Shown: one piece after another, positions 13,571-26,300 of the stretch | Position numbering within the stretch: the first letter of the stretch is position 1 | How the letters are laid out: every line of letters starts with the position of its first letter | Origin: Lingula anatina | Lineage: Eukaryota; Brachiopoda; Lingulata; Lingulida; Lingulidae | Length of the DNA: 64,000 nt | NCBI RefSeq assembly: GCF_001039355.2 | Contig: NW_019774169.1 | Coordinates: 472,416-536,415 of the forward strand | Reading direction: 5' to 3' | Made by a program: the position numbers and the translations under genes | Notes under the pieces: generated by a model | The model's input: only the letters and a program-made list of their open reading frames with translations | Told to the model about the DNA's origin: nothing | Database searches by the model: none

Positions 13571-15394
13571 TTCTTTAAAAAGACATTAAGAATTATTGTA
13601 TATCAAAAGTAAGACAGATACATTTACATTGCACATAAGCCTCTTAACAACTTGTTACCTGGCAAAAATGTTCCCTTATTAAGCAAACACCCATTACATG
13701 GTCACTCAGTCATTTGCCTAGCATAATACCCAGATACAACACCTGATATTAGGGACCAACAACAAAAGGTCCTTTAGGAATGTCTTATGAATGAATCTCA
13801 TAACTTTAATTTGGCCTATGACATTTGAACATAATGAAGGGGCGGAAGTCCCTTATTTCTTTATTTAGAAACACAACCCTTCATAACAATAAAGAGGTGA
13901 CGTGACAATGTATCCTGAAATTAGGGTAAATCAACAATAAATGGAATGCAATCATCATACAAGTTATTTACCAGTCTGAACCTGTGTGCAAGCTTTTTAA
14001 ATCTACTGCTTAGTTTCTAGTCTTGCTTTTTGGGATATTCCTAGTAAACGTCAGTGTTTATATTGACTTTTTTCTACCTTCTTAATCCATAATTTGATCT
14101 CCAGGCCTTGGCATAAACTCTTTTTAGAAAAATAAGCCTGGGAGTTAAATTTACTCCAAAAGTAAAAAGAAGGGAGCAGGTTTATTTTCTTTTAGGGTGT
14201 CTGTCCAGTAGGTCTCCATGCATTTAGTTGTCCAACAGCAAAGAGGTCACTTACACTGGGAAGACAAAGAAAAAGGTACCTTGAGCCCTAAATACCTATT
14301 CTTCAACTCTACATTACAAAGGTACAAACAATCTCATTCTCAACCACTGAACGTTTGATTACAAGGTTTTCAACTCAATTTGTGTTTCTCTTTACCATGC
14401 TCTTTACCTGTATCATGGTCTATTTAAATACAAGTCTACTTGCTCGTCTGAAACCCAACTGGTTAAGAGTTCTGTACAGCATCTACCTCACATTTAACAG
14501 TCTACATACTATTATGCCACATTAATAATACCTACTGCAATGACTTAGATGCAAAAGAAGAAAATGTCTGTTTAACTTCACGCAGACTATTTCAAACCAT
14601 CACCCAAATGTAAAAGAAAATATAATATTGCATAAAAGCCCACTTGGAAACATAAACATAATACACTAATATGTTAAATCAAAGCATTATCATTCAAAAA
14701 CTTATGTGGGCAAGTATTGAAGTAGGATTGCAAGCAATATCATAATTTTGCTATGGGGGAGTAATTATGCAGAGACATAATGAGATGACTTCACAATATC
14801 ACCCGACAAAAGAACTCCAAACAATTACTGCTGCCATCAATCCAACCAACAGTTTCAAGTATGCATAGCGTTTATATTTATCCCAACGGCCAACACTGTG
14901 ACTCTTGCATGGTCAGTATAAATAAGAATAACAGTGCTTGTTCAAAGACCTATATATTACTTCAACTTGCATGGGAGACTGCCTTCTTCAAGTACAGGGC
15001 TGCCTAATTAACAAGAAGGGATAGATAAGGGCTACTCTTAGTACAAGTAACAGTAACCTTAAATTACCTTAACAGTGACAAAATATTCCATGAGTTCTTC
15101 TTAAAGCTTACCATGTACTTCTACCACTGTATGCAACATTCCAATACAAAAGGTGGGATGATTCATACGTAAGGAAATTAATGAACAAAACAATCCCATT
15201 GTCTGTTACCACTTGGGTCAATGTAATGGACCGTACAAGAACATGCATACTTTGGTTTACCTTTTCTCTTAATACTCTATTCAATACATCAACAAAACAG
15301 GTAAGTTTTATTCCAAAGGATAGCTGAAATAAGTGTGGAATGTTCTCATGCCGATAATCGCAATCATTAGTGACAAAACACGTCGCGCACTTAC

Positions 15395-15560
15395 CTTTCT
15401 TATACTGATTCAACCCAAGTTACATTCTTATGAATAAAATTTAAGTGATAAAAACACTTACTGCAGTTATTACACTAAAACCTATTTTACTCACCATCAA
15501 CAAATTCGCATCACACTTATATTACACGATGGCTTTTGTCAGATTTTCAAAAGTGCACTT
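15395..15560 (-). other. APC: Candidate APC 5'UTR first exon
   Basis: On the minus strand, AGAAAG is followed by a near-perfect donor, GTAAGTGC (complement of 15394-15387), just downstream of a CRE/ETS-containing region. The next minus-strand acceptor with a coding exon behind it is the APC start exon 14 kb away. The upstream limit (transcription start) is a guess. No transcript evidence is available, so this rests on splice consensus and position. Confidence 0.4.
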
Positions 15561-15867
15561 CTTCGCCCCAGTGCACTTGACGTCAGCAGTGAAGAAAAGC
15601 GACGGCAGTGGTTCGTCAATTAAATAATCAAAACAAAGAGTTGTGTCAATCTTTAAATTACATGACCATAAGAGATAGCATAAATCTCTCTCTTTAGTTT
15701 TTTTTATAACAAACTTATTTCTTTAAATTGTTGGTTATGCTATTTTGAGGGCTTATTCTAAACGGAAGTGACGGCACATTCAATGCGGATATCGAAGTAC
15801 ATGTGCATCCGGTTTGTAACCACCAAAACACCCCAAGTACAACTTACGAAGATTTTTTAAAGAAAAG
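15540..15867. promoter_or_regulatory. Putative bidirectional APC/ACP6 promoter
   Basis: This stretch separates outward-facing splice donors: minus-strand at 15394, plus-strand at 15868. It contains more CpG dinucleotides than the surrounding sequence. It has a perfect CRE palindrome, TGACGTCA, at 15578-15585 (CREB/ATF family), an ETS-type CGGAAGTG at 15763-15770, and an inverted ETS-like CATCCGG near 15808-15814. TATA-less head-to-head promoters of housekeeping genes commonly use CRE and ETS/GABP sites. The function is inferred. Confidence 0.5.
15780..15867 (+). other. ACP6: Candidate ACP6 5'UTR first exon
   Basis: AAAAG followed by the donor GTGAGA at 15868 is the best plus-strand donor between the CRE/ETS region and the ACP6 start exon, whose own acceptor (TTTTTCAG at 18306) requires an upstream exon. 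The transcription start is not determinable from sequence alone. Confidence 0.4.
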
Positions 15868-18306
15868 GTGAGAAAACTGCTTTTTTTAAAGTTTATTTTC
15901 ATTTTGAAGTATGATACATGACACTTTTTCCGAAACACTATATACGTTGCGTTTTAAATGAAATATGAAACTGTATATAGATTTTGTACGTCATGGAAAT
16001 TTCCTTAAAGGTTAGTTCATTATTTATTATTACATCTCTCAGTACAACTCTATGTCAAATGTGAACAGCAGCATAAAGATGCTCATCATAAAAATATCCG
16101 CAAGAGTCGAGTAAAAACAGCTTTGCATGGGGACTATACTTATTGGCTATTAAAAAACCCCTTTCCTTTGCTATGTATTACGTACACCGCATTATCAATT
16201 CTATGACCAGCATTGCAGCAAATGTGTCCAGATGTAGCAGAGGTCATGGTGACTCTGAATCTGTCAATCCCTGTCTGCATACTAGAGAATGACTTTAAAA
16301 AATGATGTTCATATTTAGCTGCAGTCAGAGGAAAATACCATGCAACATTTTAATTAGTTTGTATTTAGAATACTATTAATGTAAATAAATCACTGTGTTA
16401 ATTATATGAGTTTAGGATTTGTTACTCTGCAAAGGCAACTTACAGAGTTAAGAAGACACTGAACTGGATCAGACTAGTTTTGAATACTAGGCACTATTAA
16501 TAGGAAATATCTTTTGTTCTTCACAAATCGAAACAAGAGAGGAAAAGCTAACAGGGTCTTGTCTTGAATGTTGCTCTTTTAATTACAGGCAAATGATTTA
16601 GGGATGCCATTATAGCTATTCTCTGTTTTAATCTGCAAAAAATATGTTTCAGGGCTTATTAGTTATTAAAGAATTATCAATGTAGGATCTATGTTTATTA
16701 TTGATGTTTTAAGATGCTTATTAAAATGATGCCATGACTTAGTACATATGATCAGGTTGAATGATCTTATCAAAGTATTATATACAGGTACATTATAAAT
16801 AAAGCCATGGCAGCCAACTTAAATGATATAGGGCTAGTTCTGTGCACTTTCAAGATTCAAAAGCAGAGCAAGTTACTTGCAACTGTCATTGGGATCAGTT
16901 AGTAATGGTAATGACTCGATCTGTTTAATGGGGAAATTGTGAACTTCATAGATACTGTATTTTTTAGTCATATATTCTTGAAAACAGAACTTCTTTTTTG
17001 ATTGGTTGCAATAAAACTCAAAGTCAGGCTACCTAAAGATTCTATTCTTTACAGTAAAAGCACTACAAATACTTCACAGAATTTTTTTTTTATCATTCCA
17101 AAATTGTGGCACTGAAAAATTGATAATTTTTCTCCATTGAAAAGATTGAGCCATTACCGTAAATCAAGGACAGCATCCTGCTTATTAAGACAGGGCACGT
17201 GTCATGCCAATATAAGTGTCTGCCAAAATAGGTATGTATGATGATTAATAAGGATTTGAGTGAAGTTTCATTTTATTTGGCAGTTATTCAGCAAAGTACA
17301 CCTCTGAGACATTCCCATTTTGGAAGGACACATTGTCATTAACCCACCAGTTCTTTAAAATAGTTTAAGGCAATGAAGTTTATAGATTAAAAATTTGTGA
17401 GAGCTGAGAGCTTAAAAGTCTTTGCAGATCTATCAGTTCAGCATTTAAATTCTGAGTGTACCTGACGTGTCCCTTTACTTATTGCAATAAGTGATTCAGT
17501 TTTTGTCTTTCCATACAGGTACTGGTAGTATATACTTTTTAAGATTTTGTGACACTGTGCTTGTTTATGAGAGATTTCCGGATAAAGTATCTTCAGAAAG
17601 CTTTTCTGTATGAATTTTTTTTTTTTTTTTTGGTTTGGCATTTTTTCAGCCCAGAGTGGCACGCTTGCACAGCATATTTTAACATGTATATTTTCAGTAA
17701 CTACAGAGACGGAAAACCCAATCTCTTAAGAATTCTGATAAATTGTATTCTCTGGCTAACCTTGGTTTAAATGCAATTGCTAGTATCATGAAGGTATGTG
17801 ATTTGAACTCAAGATTGTTTTTCCATTTTGCAAGCCTCACATGTCTCATTTTGTAATCCTAGGCTTTTTAGCTATCATTTAGTTCTGGTTGGGTAGGCAT
17901 CATTGTCACTGGTCACTCTGTTGGACTTTGGGTCAACTATAGCCACTATTGTTAAATGTCAGCCCATTTTAATCTATCGGCCTACTGTTATGGACTCAGT
18001 GGAAAGTTACCAGTTTGGACAGGGCAAGTGGCTGAAAAAGTTATTGTAAAGTATTTTCCTGGCACAACTGGTTGATGTTTTAAATACAGTATTTCAAGGT
18101 GACCTTAAAGACAGCAAAGCTTGAAAACAACTATTTTGAGGTAGTGTGGTTAATTGAAATGCCTTGATTTAAGATTTCATTCATATGAAAAAAAAAACAG
18201 AAAACATAAAAATAAACCAGTACTGTATAAGAAATACAATCTGCTTTTCTTACTGACTGAGTTATATCATGACATATATCTATTTTAAGATTCTTTTCTT
18301 TTTCAG
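15868..18306 (+). other. ACP6: ACP6 5' intron (inferred), about 2.4 kb
   Basis: AT-rich sequence from the candidate donor at 15868 to the TTTTTCAG acceptor before the start exon. It contains short poly-T runs (17080-17090, 17616-17630) and no supportable coding exon. Confidence 0.45.
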
Positions 18307-18311
18307 GGACA

Positions 18312-18527
18312 ATGCAAAGGCCAAGTATATACAAGAAGACCCTATTTTATTTGGGTTCTGCAGTATGTGGAGCCTATGGAATGAAACTGATAGCTCAAAA
18401 CTTTACCCTCACTGTTCAGGCTCAAGAAGTTGGACCAAACCATAATGATATGAAGCTGAAAAATGTTCATATTTTATTTCGCCATGGAGCCAGAACTCCT
18501 ATCAAACTGACCCCTAACGTTCCTGAG
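18312..18527 (+). CDS. ACP6: ACP6 coding exon 1: start and RHGARTP catalytic motif
   Basis: The acceptor TTTTTCAG ends at 18306; five untranslated bases (GGACA, A at -3) precede the ATG. There are 72 codons ending in phase 0 at a GTAAGA donor. It encodes the N-terminal hydrophobic segment and the nucleophile motif. Confidence 0.93.
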
Positions 18528-20096
18528 GTAAGATGGCTGATATTTGAATACAATGTAAAGAAAGAACAGACGGAACTTTGAAATTTATTTACATATCTTT
18601 TAGTGAGTCAAAATCTTGTTACCATTCCTGGTGAAAAAATATTTTCTATTGTTAGGTACATGGGTGCTTTTGGGTGTATATCATGTTCAATTGTACAAAT
18701 GATATTCTTCTAGTTTGACAAACCCAGCATTTTTTGTTTGATGGTATCATATTCAAATTAAGCAAACAAAATGAGAAATGAAACTCAGAATTATACTTTT
18801 TTGTAGACTTCATTGTAGAATGAATCATACACAATCTGGCTATGAATCTGATAGCAAAACAGAAAAACTTAAGAATCCGATAATTGAATTAGTTATGGCA
18901 ATCTAAGTGTTAAACACACATAAAATTTTATCAGAAGAAATTCTAGTTGGTTTCTCTACTAAATCATATTATTTTATTACTGTTAGAAACCTTGATTCTA
19001 CCTTATCAGTTTCTGTTCTGAGATGTTGATTTACCATGGTTTAAAAATGACATATTGAAAACACTATTTAAGTGTCCAGTTTTAGCTGTAAGTTAGTGTT
19101 TTATTTATTCAGGCAACATATGACAAATCTCTAACCCCAGAGTGCCCATATGTTAAAAACTATAAGATCACTTACTTGGATGGAGGACCTAGACCAGATA
19201 CTACTATAGAAGATACTTACAGAAAGAAACAACTTCAGGTAATTCATTGTGGCACAAATGTTGTTCTCATAACCTTTCATTTACAAGTTGATTTTATCTA
19301 GAGAATTTATTTCATTGGATTTCAAGTTTTGCAAGCAAAAAAAAATTCCCAGTTCTTTCTAACAATCTACATTATTTTATTTTATTAACATTTATTTATT
19401 TATTTATTTTTTATTTATTTATTTTTTTGATAGACCAAATGACACCTTAGGTTCATGACATTATTGTTTAATGTCTGCAGTTGCCAAAGATCTTAAAATC
19501 TACAGCAATATATCTGAATGTTTGGTTTTGGTCCTTTCTGTTTGATACAAAGCAGAAGATACACCATTTAGTAAGTAAGTATATGAGAATGTTATCAAAA
19601 TCTTTGACATATTTCAGGGTGGGGCCTATCCAGGACAACTGTCCACTCTTGGCTTTGATCAGATGGTGGCTCTAGGAATGACCCTGCGCAAAAGATACAT
19701 TGAAAAGCATGGACTGGTGGAATCTGAGTACAGACCAGATCAAGTGTTGTGAGTCCAATTAAATTCAAGATAAATGATAATAGGATTGTCAGGTGGTTGA
19801 AGATGAAGTATCTTTTTGTATTGAATTATTTTCATTTTGTAATAAATGATTTATGTTGAACTTTTTCTTAAAGCAGTAAGCTATATGTACATATTTCTCT
19901 TACTTGAAAAGATTTACTGTGGAAAAGATAGTCACAGACTGCTCTCTTGATTGCAGTATACGCTCAAGCAACATAGCAAGAACAATTGATTCATTGAGAT
20001 GTGTGATGGCTGGGGTTTTTGGAGAAATTAAAGGTTAGTTTTTAATGGTTTTTCATTATTAATATTGATTTTTTAACAAAATGCAATTTTTGATTT

Positions 20097-20153
<57 letters not shown>

Positions 20154-20339
20154 AAAAAATACCATTTACTTTCAGATAAGGTAACAATTCCTGTTGCCAA
20201 TTTGGATGATGAAATCCTTTTTCCCAACCACCATTTCTGTATTGCAATTCGCCTGGTCCATCGCAGGGGCTGGAAGCATGCAGATGAGATTGAGGGATAC
20301 AGGGACACCAGATTCAAAATAGAAAAGATATTAGGTAAC

Positions 20340-20371
<32 letters not shown>

Positions 20372-23300
20372 TCATGACATCTGTGATGTATACTTAAATT
20401 TCTTCAAAATTTAAAATATTCATAAACTTCTTTAGTTTTGAGATGTGATAGTGCAGCTTGATTATTATGAAGACAATATGTCAGTTGTGGGCGTATTTTA
20501 GATAAATGCATTGAAACAATCTGTTAATTAAGATTTTGTTTAAAAAAGGTGTAAAAAGATACAGTTCTTGCCAAGAATAGATCAGAGAAGTTAATAGGAT
20601 AAAATAAGAGCATAGAATATCATGTGTAATCATCTTCAGTCAGTAAAAATTTGTCAAATGTGTCTTTGTCAAACAGATTATGTGGAAGGTGAAGGAAAAG
20701 GTCCAGTCAAAATGAATGAAGTTAGAGATGATCTAGTGGCAAGAATAGTAAGTACCACCTTCTCTTTCAGCCTTGACTCAATGTATACAGATGTATGTTG
20801 TTTTGCTGTGCCTTTCCATTTTTACCTCCGCCAAGGAGGTTATGTTTTCACCCATTTGTCTGTCTATCTTTCTGTCTGATTGTCATCAACATAACTCCAA
20901 AAGTTATGGACCGATTTTGATGAAATTTTCAGGAACTGTCAGAAGTGGGCCAAGGAACAGATGATTAGTTTTTGGTGGTGATCCAGTCAATCAATCAATA
21001 ATCAATAATCAATAATAATAAAAAATTACTGTCTGCACTCTCGGAGTGCTTTTCTAGTTAGATTTTATTTACACAGCCACGACAGGTTTTTATTGGTTAT
21101 TAATTTACAATGTGCTCAATCAAACCTTTTATTATCATTACTTTCTTTTTTTTAATTGACTTAGTCGATTTATGTTACCTTTATTTTTTCAGGAACAATT
21201 ATACGAACCATACCTGTTAATTTATCGTAATCAGTAGAGATGAATGTAGTAAAATGTAATGTAGTAAAACTAAAGCTGTAAATTCCAGGTTTTCTCTTGT
21301 GCTCAGTATACATAATTAGGAATGCAAACAGTTTCATGACAATGTAGTATGAATAAAATAAACGTCAGTAATATAATTGTGTGGACTGTTACAAAAAGTT
21401 GATGAAGAAATGCATTCTTCATGACTGTCCCAACTACAGCATTATAGACTTCAGTCTCAGACACATTCCATCATTCATCTCAATAGTAGCAATGGGGTAA
21501 CATTTCAATGTGTAGTTTTGCCTTTGACAATATGTACTGTCAACTGCACAATAGAACAAATTAACTCCTCTACATTACTGTGTCCAACCCTTTCTGGGTT
21601 GGTTCATTACCACATTAGTCAAAACTAGAAATAGTCTAGTTGACATCATTTGATGCTCAGATTACACAAATTAAGGGCCCGCTTTTTTAACTAAGGGTTT
21701 TTGTAGTTCGCTGGCAGGATGTATATAGTCAGTGCTTCATCTCAAACTGTTTTGGTATTTTATATCCAGATGTTTCAGTTATCTGGTCACGTTAAAGTGA
21801 AAGAGTCTCTGCCTCTTGTATGCAGTCTCACCCCTATTTCTGGACCACTATATCAGAAAGTGGATTTATAGGAAAATTACATAGTTTTTGCTTTTGAATA
21901 TTTCTGAGGTTGATAAAATTCTTAATTAACCAGCTTTTGATTATTCATTTAAACTTTGTGTTTTTTGGTCTCACAGGAAGACGGATCAGTTTTCTGTTTA
22001 GATCACTTCCATATCTAACACATTTATGTACAAGTAGCCACCCTCTTCTCCATCAGACTGCACTTCTGCCACTCACTTAGTTGAAGATTCCATATTTGTA
22101 AACATGGTGGTAGAGATGGCAGCATCTACATCTGGAAATTAACTGGCTAACTGACCACCTGACAGAATTCGAAGAAAGTACATATGTTTTAGGTTTCTGG
22201 ATTAGTTTGGTTTCTTCGACCTCATCAGATGCTTATTTTTGTCTACTTATGCCTTTTAAGTAAACATGAAGCAGCACTGTTTCTATGTATGCATAAGTCA
22301 AACAGCCGAACTGTCACTTACTTGTGTGGTGTTTGGAGGTAGAAATACACTTAAGTGAAGAAATCCTGTCTGTGATATGATAAATGGCTCTGGTAGCATC
22401 TGGATATTTGTTTATGTTTGTGTCTCACATGTAGAGGGAGGGTGGGTGGGCAGACATACATGTTATTTGGTGACTTGTCAATAGAGTTGTCTGGTATATG
22501 TGTAAATGTGCATGTACCAGCTCTAATATATTGTATGATGATTAGCAGCTCCTCTTACTCCATTAAAATTTCTTGCATGTGCAGTTTCCAAGAAAGCAAG
22601 ATCAGCTGTTCAGATTGCCTTTCTTGAAGTATTGAATGAAGATTTATAATGATACTATGTCCTTGAAACTATCATATTTAGCTATAGTGAATGCATGTAC
22701 TGAAATAGATCCTTAAAAACTGCATATAGAATTGAGCTGTATTTAAGTATAAAAATTAAGTGTATTAGTAATATCTTGATACTTTTTTTTCTGATATTTT
22801 GATAGCACCCCCTTTTTTTTCATGAGCATGCTTTTAGTTCAACCAAGATTTGAAGAATCACAATGTTGCATTTCAGTACTAATTTTAGGGACAATTTTGT
22901 CTAAGTGATGAGAAATTGATCTTTAAAGAAGACTTTGCTGATTGTTCCTACAGTTAAGTGCTATTATGCTCTGCTATAGGCAGCTGCTTTCATGGAAAGC
23001 TGCTAAAGGAGGAATATGACATTGTTAATATTTTTTGTTCCTTACTTTTTCTTAACAGAGTACTATAGTAGAAGCAGGTGCACATATCCTGATCTCCTGC
23101 AACTTTCAGGATGAACTTCCTTCAGATAATTGGACTTCTAAGGAATCTCGGGCAGTTAAAATACTAGTGTTATACTTTGTTCATTTTTCATTATAAACAC
23201 AATGTAAGAGACACCTACGGCAAAACCGAGTCACTGATTGATCGTGAAGCCTCGATTCTTCAGTCATTACTTTTTAGCCTCTTGACACTGGATTTTCAAC

Positions 23301-26300
23301 ATTATACCATGTCTTATTACATATCTATCATAGATTTTATCTTGTTGAGCACCTTTTTTTCATTTTGTTTATGTAATTTTTTAGGTACAGCTTTTATTAC
23401 GTAAAATTTGAAAAAGGCTGAGAGCAACTGCTTTATAAAATGAGGTCAAACTTTTTTTGAAAAAAGTGTTTGACAAAGTTTTAAGCAGATGCAAGTATTA
23501 ATAAATAGGTAAAATTAAGAACTAATTACCTTGCTATACTGACTATACTGTTTCCTGCACTGAAAGGATGATTACATCTCTAGATGCATGAAACAGTACT
23601 GGAGGGTAATGAAGAGTTGAGTTTTTATTGTACCACCAGCGTAGGCGACAGTTTTAGGGACCATTCCCACAGATATTTGGATCAACCTATCTCCCTGGGG
23701 AGTCTCACTAAATTGCTGTCAACTTAAACGGCTTAAATCTCTGTCACGCTTAGTAAATCTGTTAGGGGGTAATTATCTTTACCCTAGCTGATTTGGTAGG
23801 CGTGACAGACAATTAAGCCAGTTAAGTTGACAGCAACTTAGTGAGACTCTCCAGGGAGATAGATCGATCCAGATGGATAGATGGTTTACGAGTTGCGCTA
23901 TATCAAAGAGTACAGTGTTGCAATATTCAGTGATGAAAATAAAATGTGAAATAACTCTAAAATTAGCAGAGGTATGCCCATAGTTACTATTGAACTTGAA
24001 TAGGAAGTCAGACACTGGCAATCTAACTGTGACCTTGAAATTGACCTTTGGCCTACTTTTCACTATGAACTGAAGTTTGCAACTTTTTTGTCCCTTATAT
24101 CTCCAAAACTGGCAATGATACGACCATATTTATTATTGAACTTGCATAGAAAGTCATACACTGGCAATCTAACTGAGACCTTTGGTCTCCTTTTCACCGT
24201 GAATTAACCTTGCAAATTTTCTGTCCCTTTTATCTCCAAAACTGGCAGAGATATGCCAGGAATAGGAAGTTATATATCCTGGCAATCTAATTGTGNTTGC
24301 TATCTGGGATCCTGGCAATCTAATTGTGACCTTTGATCTACCTTTTGCAATGAACTGCACTTCACAAATTTGGATTTGACCTTTTACTTTTTCCCATGAT
24401 TTTGTTATAAAGTGTAATTTTAAACAAATGGTGGTGTCCCTTTTTTTTTGTACCATACGTACCGAATGTGTTAACTCTAGCTGGTGGTACAATACCTGGA
24501 GACAGTATCGCATCTCTGATCCTCTAGTTTATTTATACTCTTTTTTAATTTGCAACATTTTTATTCCCAAGAAAATGTCATTTTGGTCACACCACTTCCT
24601 GTGGTAGACCACACAGTCAGTATTTCACATATAATGAATAATCACATTCTAGTTCTCAAACAATGGTAATTTACTTCCTAATTAGAAGTCTGTATGCCTC
24701 TGATATATCACGCAACATTAAAACTACTAACAAGCAAGATTATTAATAATTAGTAAACAATTAGTGAAAGATTTAGTTTTATTTAGGCTATTAGTGAACC
24801 TTTTGGTTGTTTGCAAATTATTAATTACCTTTATTCACACCATGATCTAATAGAACAAATCTTTCATCCAAGATGTGATACAAGTAAATTTTCCTGATTA
24901 TTTTTCAGACAATTTTTTAAAAGTTCTTCATGAATTGTCTGGGTTTTTGTATAGGACATTAAATGGCTGTAAGGTTAGCTGTCTGCTTGAGGGGCTTTGT
25001 GGTACAGCTAAATTAAAGCAAAGTTGGTCATTTTACAATACACCAAGACATCCACATATTGGCATTGCTTTGAGCTTTATGGTACCATGATTGAAGCCAG
25101 TTGCTGAAAAACAATCCCTCTTGTTTTTAAAGATATCATATTTCAAATGATTGTGTTACATATTGAAATGTTAGTATCCAGATGCTAACAATCTTTCTAT
25201 CATGTTACCCTATTTCTTGATTTATTTTATGTATGACAGGCAAAAGCAGCTTCCATTCCTCTTATGCCAATTAAGTAGGTTAAATCCATCTTTGCATTTA
25301 ATGGGATTGGAGTGACCAAGGCACACCCTAGCCATCCTTTTTAAAACATCAGGTTTGTAGGTTATATCTGAAGATAGGTTGACATTTGAAGATCAATAAG
25401 ATTATAACTATGGTCTGGTAAATAAACCAATGAAAACTATACAGCATGCTGTCAAATAAAGATCTTATCATCCAAAGTGTAAATTTGTCTGTTTGTTAAT
25501 AGAACACCTTAATTGAATTAACCTTTTGATTATAATCATCAGGCTTGCTAGGGAACTTGACTGGCTTCCCATTTCTGTGTTTCTTTCTTCAATTTCCTGG
25601 ATATTTACTATGTTGTTGGACTTAATAAATTTTTGCTTTGCCACAAGTAGTATTCTTGTGATCTTAGGAAATTAATCTATACATTTCTTAAGCAAATTAT
25701 TTTCTGTGATGTATAAGGCAGGCAGCATGATCTGAAAAAATACTTGACCATCTAAAAGAAATTTCTTATAATTAATACCGCCTGCAATGCCAGAGGAAGC
25801 AATAAAGCCTGGGGATTGGTTTTAAGAATGTGCATTTACGTGACTGTTATTTCCCGCATAAGAATTTATTGTTGGTCTCTTACTTTCCATTTAATGTCAC
25901 CCGAATTTTTTGTTTGATCGATACAGTGTAATTTGATTCATGGCATGTTTCAAGACAAGCAAGAGAAATTTGTAATTTCCCTGGTGCTCTCTGTCTAAGT
26001 GATTGATGTAGTTTCTCACCTGTTGTAGGCTCAAGTTTGATGGAAGTGTGAATGGGCTTTGGGGATGGGGGGTGGAGATAGGACAGAAAATATCCCTCGA
26101 TCCCATTTTCAATGATGTCTTACAATTAGGAACAATTAGGAAAAAATAGATACAATTATTAAAAGTATACTTTTTGTTATTTTCTTTCAAGTTATATTTC
26201 ATATTAGGGAATATAAAACTTAATTTGGAATTTTTTTACCTTTGGGAGAGAGGTTAAAGGATTTAAAGTAAAAACAATCACTACTTTGAAAATCATTTTC

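Larger units (their letters stand above)
1409..15394 (-). other. APC: APC 5' intron (inferred), about 14 kb
   Basis: This stretch lies between the acceptor of the first APC coding exon (AG complement at 1409-1410) and a good minus-strand donor, GTAAGTGC, at 15394-15387. It is AT-rich. I could support no coding exon inside it on either strand. It holds a CA run (1597-1613), a poly-T run (1981-2000), a TC/TG microsatellite (6394-6465), a small inverted-repeat element (11463-11628), the helicase-bearing transposon (12435-13038) and a poly-C run near 13561. Further non-coding exons could be hidden here. The intron's extent is an inference. Confidence 0.55.

Noticed and set aside
15108-15413. 101-codon minus-strand open frame near the putative APC first exon
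   Set aside because: It spans a strong splice donor at 15394 and has no recognisable protein features; better explained as UTR plus intron.
20042-20317. Minus-strand frame with Arg-Glu repeats
   Set aside because: Translation of the (TC)n tract and the antisense of ACP6 exon 5.
20748-20879. Read-through of ACP6 exon 6 into the intron as an alternative end
   Set aside because: The donor is consensus GTAAGT and the read-through enters the Helitron-like repeat; no support for its use.
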